From Haliclystus octoradiatus (taxonomy: Eukaryota; Cnidaria; Staurozoa; Stauromedusae; Haliclystidae): a stretch of 64,000 bases of DNA. The position numbers and the translations under genes are program-made. Shown in pieces: positions 59,701 to 64,000 of the stretch (the stretch's first letter is position 1; every line of letters begins with the position of its first letter). The notes under the pieces were generated by a model. The model saw only the letters and a program-made list of their open reading frames with translations. It searched no databases and had not been told where the DNA came from. The stretch covers positions 16,486,336-16,550,335 of the forward strand of contig OU744454.1 in the NCBI GenBank assembly GCA_916610825.1, read 5' to 3'.

Positions 59701-61251
59701 AGAGCAAAACAATGACCTTCAAGCATCAAAAGATGCGGCTGAGCAGAATGTTACCGTTTTACAAGATCAAGTGAATACATTAACTGCTGATCTGAATGCA
59801 GGCAAAGTAGGTTAAGATGACTTCTGTTGCCAAGGGAGCTGTTTCATCTGTTGATAGGTTAATAATGATTCATGCTAATGTCTTTGTAGGAAACAATTGC
59901 GAATAAAGAACGCCAGCATAAAGATCTCTTTGAAAAGGCAAAAATCAGAGTAAAGTCATTAAAAGGTATTGGGTTGACACTTGACCAGGCAGCTGTGTTG
60001 GGTGTTGATAGTTCTGACTAACACTTATTGTCATGTTTAGCTATGAAAGACAGGCTTGCCAAAGAAAAAGACGAAAAGGAACATGAGTTATCAAGCGCAA
60101 AACAGACAATCAACGAGAAAGATCAGAAAGAACAAGAGTATGAAATGAGATTAAACGCTCTCAAATCGCAGTTCGAAGGAAAAATCAACAAACTTGAAGA
60201 GGAGTTGAAATCCACTGCTGAGTCTAGTCCAAAGAAAGTAATGCCGTCAACAGGTATTCAAGCAACGAAGAAACGGTACGTCGGTTCGACTGTTGTGTAA
60301 CATGTTTATATTAACTATTATTGCTTTGTTGTTTTAATTAAACTTTTATTGTTTTCCGTCTCGTCTTAGACCGACAGTGAAAAGCATAGGATCTAAGCAA
60401 TCACTTCCCGTTGAGCCTAAATCAAAAAGGCTTCATACCTTGACACAGGCTATTACTACCACAGAATCTCACCAAGGTGCGCCATCTCGTTTATAGAATG
60501 AGTGAAGCTTTCATAACGCTGTCACTAAAATGCCATTCAACGCTTGTGTTTATATAACCCATATAGCACAGAAAATGTTTAATATTTGTACAATAGTTTT
60601 ATTAAATTCATTTCATTTGTAGCTGCACCACTCACTGCAACTGTTCGACCATCCGCCACTTCTGCTGCCAGTTTAACAACAAAAACAACATGCACTCCTA
60701 CCGCCAGTATCAGGCCATTGTCTGTTGCAACCCCCACTGCAATGGTTAGCCCTACTGTGCCAATGAACCCTGCTGTGCCATCTACATCAAGATCAACAGA
60801 CACTCACCGTGGCCAATCAGGATTCAAGGCACCTCTGGGTAGAGCCTCGCCTCAAATCCAAATGAGAGAAGATACACCAGCCTCCATTTCAGACAGAGAT
60901 GATTCAAGCACTGGGGATGAATCTGGAAGTCAATCTCAGTCTCAAGAGGAGGCTGTCGCTCCAGTTGAATCTCACCCCATGGCAATGTAAGTGGCAAATT
61001 AATTTGTAAAGAAAAGTGATTCTTGCAGGTTGGTTTGTAATCTATGCTTTATTTATTCAAGAGTTGTAGTCGTTGCTGATGAAAGAGGTCCTGTGCCTCC
61101 TCTTTCCGCAAGAGAACCTGATGCTGAGGCTTTGCCAAGCACGCAACCATTGTCTCCGTCAACGTCATCGTCACATGACCAGGCAACAAAGAGATTGCGA
61201 CCATCTGCCGAAGAAGAACAACATACAAGGACAAATCTTGAAGACCAGTAG
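41776..61251 (+). CDS. TPR: TPR / Megator nuclear-basket nucleoporin
   Basis: Coiled-coil protein of the nuclear basket. Exons: 41776-41938, 46216-46320, 48859-48932, 49128-49224, 49303-49364, 49455-49496, 49604-49717, 49804-49854, 49939-50031, 50111-50191, 50290-50377, 51895-51963, 52041-52112, 52705-52799, 52894-52986, 53071-53175, 53267-53374, 53459-53598, 53687-53788, 53876-53960, 54037-54105, 54189-54343, 54457-54535, 54635-54778, 54859-54897, 55190-55324, 55413-55553, 55648-55758, 55843-55903, 55993-56177, 57482-57769, 57858-57932, 58010-58198, 58279-58391, 58469-58754, 58953-59057, 59127-59486, 59561-59806, 59890-59965, 60041-60275, 60370-60476, 60623-60986, 61062-61251. Phases agree; 1863 residues. 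Near-identical blocks to vertebrate TPR include SSSSQVISSHLVTFRNIEEL, RDALLTNLQSIQ, FIRREKEI and LKSQFEGKINKLEEEL. After about residue 1550 it turns Ser/Thr/Pro-rich with basic motifs (SKRLHTL, ATKRLRPS). The acidic tail of vertebrate TPR (2363 residues) is absent; GTAGGT overlapping the stop may be a donor to further exons. Confidence 0.95.
42128..42485 (+). mobile_element. tRNA-derived SINE in TPR intron 1
   Basis: The head has a near-perfect A box (TTAGCTCAGTTGGCAGAGC) at about 42134 and a B box (GGTTCAAATCC) at 42191-42201. The spacing is longer than in a normal tRNA, and the acceptor and T stems pair poorly, so it is not a working tRNA. A body of about 280 bp follows, with a direct 21-bp duplication (GCATTGCTCTTAGCGAAAAG) near 42385-42420. 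It ends before an AT-rich tail near 42485. Confidence 0.65.
42486..43811. other. TPR intron 1, no gene seen
   Basis: AT-rich intronic sequence without recognisable coding, RNA or repeat structure. The two minus-strand ORFs here (65 and 85 codons) show no protein family I can name. Confidence 0.5.
43812..44219. mobile_element. MITE-like element, hAT-type ends, with internal tandem
   Basis: The start TAATGATGAGCCG and the end CGGCTTATCACTA are imperfect inverted repeats of a TAGTGATNAGCCG form. The subterminal parts repeat GATTACCGATTA-type motifs in both orientations. No clear 8-bp target duplication is visible. The hAT assignment rests on the TAGTGAT-like end only. Confidence 0.5.
43958..44107 (+). 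repeat. 44-bp tandem repeat, about 3.4 copies
   Basis: The unit ACGAACAATTTTACTAAGAA followed by AGCAAAAGCGGCTGTTGGGT starts at 43958, 44002 and 44046, with a partial fourth copy. It forms the interior of the MITE-like element. Copies differ at a few positions. Confidence 0.9.
44749..45544. mobile_element. Possible second hAT-like element
   Basis: TAGTGATGGGTCGAT at 44749 and ATCCCATCACTT ending at about 45544 are inverted. Flanks AACTTAGC and TACTTGGC match at 6 of 8 positions, as a decayed 8-bp target duplication might. The interior is AT-rich with no transposase seen. The terminal repeats are short, so the call is tentative. Confidence 0.4.
46321..48080. other. TPR intron 2, low-complexity pieces
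   Basis: Contains GATTT-type short repeats near 46640-46665, a TTTGTTTCG/TTTGTTTTG run near 47385-47410 and an AAAAT pentamer run at 48005-48040. The pentamer run may be the tail of the minus-strand LINE that follows. No exon or RNA gene is seen. Confidence 0.5.
48080..48660 (-). mobile_element. LINE (jockey/CR1-type) reverse transcriptase fragment
   Basis: On the minus strand the pieces FLTGRTQSASVGN (about 48640), SGVPQGFVLGPLLFILFNND (about 48545) and a LPIVNRTRDLNYNVG-like stretch (about 48330) follow the order of non-LTR reverse transcriptases. The remainder matches the region downstream of the catalytic motif in decayed form. The pieces are in more than one frame and the element is 5' truncated. 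Confidence 0.8.
50850..51262. mobile_element. Inverted pair of Penelope-like element fragments
   Basis: On the minus strand, 51140-50855 encodes a GIY-YIG-type endonuclease C-terminus: CDSCEANYVGYTCRHLHQRI, then KVLKKCKDKFDCLIHKMLAI and NLNIQSDSIKSRLF. This is typical of Penelope-like retroelements. On the plus strand, 51194-51262 repeats the start of the same module (CEANYVGYTCQHLHQCIDEH). The two copies face each other across about 60 bp. No reverse transcriptase part is visible, so both are truncated. They lie in TPR intron 11. Confidence 0.8.
52480..52578 (+). mobile_element. LINE 3' end with ATG-triplet tail
   Basis: TGTATGAGCCCAAATGGCTT followed by TCTCAATAAATGATGATGAT is a typical 3' end of CR1/L2-like LINEs, whose copies terminate in short ATG-type repeats. 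Only the noncoding end is visible. It lies in TPR intron 13. Confidence 0.55.
56178..57481. repeat. TPR intron 30 with paired TAGCCATCATT repeats
   Basis: Variants of TAGCCATCATTAG occur twice at 56405-56440 and twice at 56795-56835. They flank about 360 bp of higher-GC sequence that holds inverted CCAATCAC/GTGATTGG motifs (56668 and 56702). This may be one inserted element with duplicated flanks. The rest of the intron is unremarkable. Confidence 0.35.
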
Positions 61252-62689
61252 GTGTCATATTAAATGTTGGTTGATAAGGGATTACATCATTCTTAGTGCG
61301 TTGTCGGAATTTAGACCCACAAGTTCTCTAACAACAAACGCAAAATCCGTATTGTAAACAAAGCCGCCATGATCAATTAAAATCTTTGTCTGGAATTTCA
61401 ATTGTCGGTAATCAATTTCACTGTACATTAATTTTTTTTTAAATTCCATTAGTTTTTCATTAAATATAATTTCAATGAAATTTGTGAAAATCACAACAAA
61501 TATCAAAACAGAACACAAAGAATTCAACATACGGTTATAGTTTTACAACTTTTGAAGTGTTTAAATTATTGATTAGTAATTTACATTTGAATATCGCTAC
61601 TCCCAAGGTGCTTCTTTTTACTGTATTTTTGCGAGTTGAACTTCAATTAGAGAGTAAATTTTTTGTTCTCGGGTTATCCTAAGATCTCGGAAGGCTAGAG
61701 AAAAATTCAGAAAAAATGTGATAATTTTCTGATTTATAGCCCAAACCTCAACAAAAAATTCAAAGGAAAATGTTGACAAATTTTTAAGATTCAAGAAGGC
61801 CGAATCTTTTGTCGGACACTGCTTGTTCTGAAAAATCATTAATCCATTTTCAAAACACCATATTTGAAGACCGAGCGCAAATTCTGCCGGTTTCAATTTC
61901 ATGCCTTTAAATACAAATAGAATTTAATATCAAACTGTAAGCATGAAAACAGATGTTATTTTAAGAAACAAAAACTTAAAATGTTATCACTATGTAATTA
62001 AGAAGATGATAATATACATAACATAAATTGACATAAATTCATAATGGTATATGTGATAAAAACACACAGTAATTGGTGCAACAGTTTCGTTTTAATCCAA
62101 AATCATCTCAGGTGACGAAAAAATCACATGAATATCTATATAAAAATCTAATATTTGTCTATTGAATTTATCTGAACGGTATTATACTTTTTAACAATGG
62201 CAAACAGTAATCACAGGAAAGATATTTTAACAAAACAACTAATTACGGATACCGTATACAATACAAGCACAATGAAATAACTATCACACTCAAATCTAAT
62301 ATCCCAGCAGAAAAATGTTTCTTGGTATTATTCTTCCATTCTCTGTATTTCATCTGGTCGTTGTTTTAGACACTTTTCCAAGTGACTCGGGAGATGTGGC
62401 AAATAATTGTCAATTACATTTACAGATATAAATGTTATCCTTATATGGTTATGATAATCGTCAGTACGATAACACACACAGTGTAGTTATCAACAGAATG
62501 AATATATTGAGTAGAAGAGAATATATATATATATATACTACATGAATAAGAGGTTAGATGTTACATGACTACGAGGGTAGTTGAATATCACACATCTCCT
62601 TTTCGAGTCTTTAATGATATTTTAGGCAAAATTTAAATAATTATATGATTTTATTGGTATAAACATTACAATCGAATGATATACTGTAC
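61252..62689. other. Gap after TPR model, no gene recognised
   Basis: AT-rich sequence with a short TA dinucleotide run at about 62521-62540. No acidic reading frame resembling the TPR tail is visible, nor a clear poly(A) signal close to the stop. If TPR continues, this is intron. Confidence 0.5.
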
Positions 62690-64000
62690 AATCACGACGT
62701 AGTACTACACCACTAACCAATTTAATAAGATAGTCGTAATTACGATTGTTTGAACAAGAAACAATTACACCGTATTTATCCCAGTTCTTAGTGATCGGAT
62801 GTTGAACGGCAACGTAATTACCAACTTTTAGTTTCAGCAGAGATCGGGTGAGTGCATTGTTGATAATTTGAGTTTGTCATTGGCCAATGCTGCGTTGGCT
62901 TCAGAGTTATGAGCAGAGTTTTTCCACTCGCAAGAAAAGAAGCGACGATGGACAATTTAATTTAACTTTTCTACATTGTGACCGAAAACAATTTGAGAAG
63001 GTGAGCGCCCCTCACTGAAAGATTTATTTCTAAATTAAACAATAGCTTCTGTCCATGCTTCTGAATTTAGCTGAGATGTAGGGGATTGCAACAGCGACAA
63101 AGAAGTGTCTTTAAACATTTAATACCTGTTTTAGCACTGTTGTCAGAATTAACAGAAGAGTCTTGTATGATACCTCAATCCAATAAGAAATCTTTGAATA
63201 ATTTAGCTCCAAATTGTGAGCCACTGTCCGTTACAAAACACTTGAGGACAAAAGTTTGGCCAAAAATTTGTTTACAACAGTCAGTTCTAGTCGCCGTAGG
63301 TGCGTTTTTGCCAAGGGTAAATATAAAAGGCCAACCAGAATAAGCATCAAAGGCAATGAGGAATTGTTGATCAGCGTGTTGACCAAGTTCAGCGTGAATA
63401 ATTTCAAATGGCTTTGATGCAGATGAACGTGACAAGTGTTGTTCTTTATTACTGATATGGTTGATAGAGACATTGGTGGGTAATTGTTAGAATTAGTGAC
63501 GTCATGGACATCTACAGAATCATTCCGAATATTCATAAAATTAGGTTGAATTGTAATTGAATTAATATTTGATTGAGTAGCTAACGGGCTAATGCAGTCT
63601 TTGTTGCAGCTTCAAATGGATAATTGGAATGCAAAATGCCTAATGATCGGCTAGTGTGCCAAGATAAATATACCCCTTGGCCACCATCTAGGATGTGTAC
63701 GTCATCTAATATAGTGTTAGACCAAAACTAAATTGGAACGGAAATTTACCGATGACTTTAATTGTATGCTCGTAAGCGTCTTTAGGTTGGATATCCGATG
63801 GTAGTAAGTTGTTTTTGTTAATGTGTATTTGACGTAATATATCAATACCAGCAGCGGTGATGTCTGCACCAGTTTCGGGAGAAACGGAAATAACAGTGAG
63901 TTTAACAACCAGACCACCAATTTGAATGCTTACTGTAGGGGCTTTCTGACTAATTGCAGAGGCTGATAATAATGGACCTATTTGAATTGATTGAATATGA
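62690..64000 (-). mobile_element. Ty3/gypsy-like LTR retrotransposon remnant
   Basis: Fossil retroelement on the minus strand, running off the right edge. Recognisable parts, in element order, are an aspartic protease-like segment near 63720-63960, an integrase core near 63100-63440 (FEIIHAELGQH and CFVTDSGSQFG belong to the conserved D,D,E region) and an integrase C-terminal GPY/F-like module near 62690-62880 (VGNYVAVQHPITKNWDKYG). The reverse transcriptase region expected between protease and integrase is not present in full. No LTR is visible inside the window. It looks incomplete and broken in several places; age cannot be judged without its LTRs. Confidence 0.8.

Noticed and set aside
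60586-60990. Ser/Thr/Pro-rich 134-codon ORF as a separate gene
   Set aside because: It is TPR exon 60623-60986, in phase with its neighbours.
61618-61902. 94-codon minus-strand ORF after TPR
   Set aside because: No family resemblance and low-complexity F/K/N composition typical of AT-rich noncoding sequence.

Overview
The window is a stretch of an AT-rich animal genome: intron-rich protein genes with GT-AG introns, LINE, Penelope and DNA-transposon debris, and no operons. I infer an invertebrate metazoan, possibly an invertebrate deuterostome such as an ascidian. The evidence is indirect: RanBP2, TPP2 and TPR have clear animal-type architecture, they sit beside a ZIFL-type MFS transporter I do not associate with vertebrates, and the repeats include Penelope-like and tRNA-derived elements. 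The species cannot be fixed by eye.

Layout, left to right. Positions 1-14099, minus strand: RANBP2/Nup358, a cytoplasmic-filament nucleoporin, 28 exons visible. It begins with small TPR-repeat exons and ends in one exon of more than 7.7 kb that runs off the left edge. That exon holds six Ran-binding domains (the last cut by the edge) and seven RanBP2-type zinc fingers. Much of it is a tandem array of 1590-bp RanBD-FG-ZnF-FG-ZnF-FG cassettes that are almost identical at DNA level. A 297-bp head-to-head gap (14100-14396) leads to TPP2 (14397-37669, plus strand, 41 exons, 1256 residues), the giant cytosolic tripeptidyl peptidase, with its full catalytic set. Its first two introns are large and hold foldback elements, a LINE fragment, a MITE and a 68-bp-arm palindrome. 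A later intron starts with a minisatellite made of copies of its own splice donor, and two neighbouring introns use GC donors.

Tail to tail with TPP2, 140 bp away, lies a minus-strand MFS transporter (37810-40798, 14 exons, 525 residues) with a cysteine-rich central loop. Head to head with it, across about 980 bp, starts TPR/Megator (41776-61251, plus strand, 43 exons), the coiled-coil nuclear-basket nucleoporin. The model reaches a stop after 1863 residues and lacks the long acidic tail of vertebrate TPR; a splice-donor-like sequence overlaps that stop. Its introns hold a tRNA-derived SINE, hAT-like MITEs, a LINE reverse transcriptase fragment and an inverted pair of Penelope-like endonuclease fragments. 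The right end (about 62690-64000) is a broken Ty3/gypsy-like LTR-retrotransposon remnant on the minus strand.

Two opposite-face nuclear pore proteins, RanBP2 (cytoplasmic) and TPR (nuclear basket), therefore share one locus. TPP2 is a cytosolic peptidase and the MFS protein a membrane transporter; nothing in the sequence ties them functionally to the pore.
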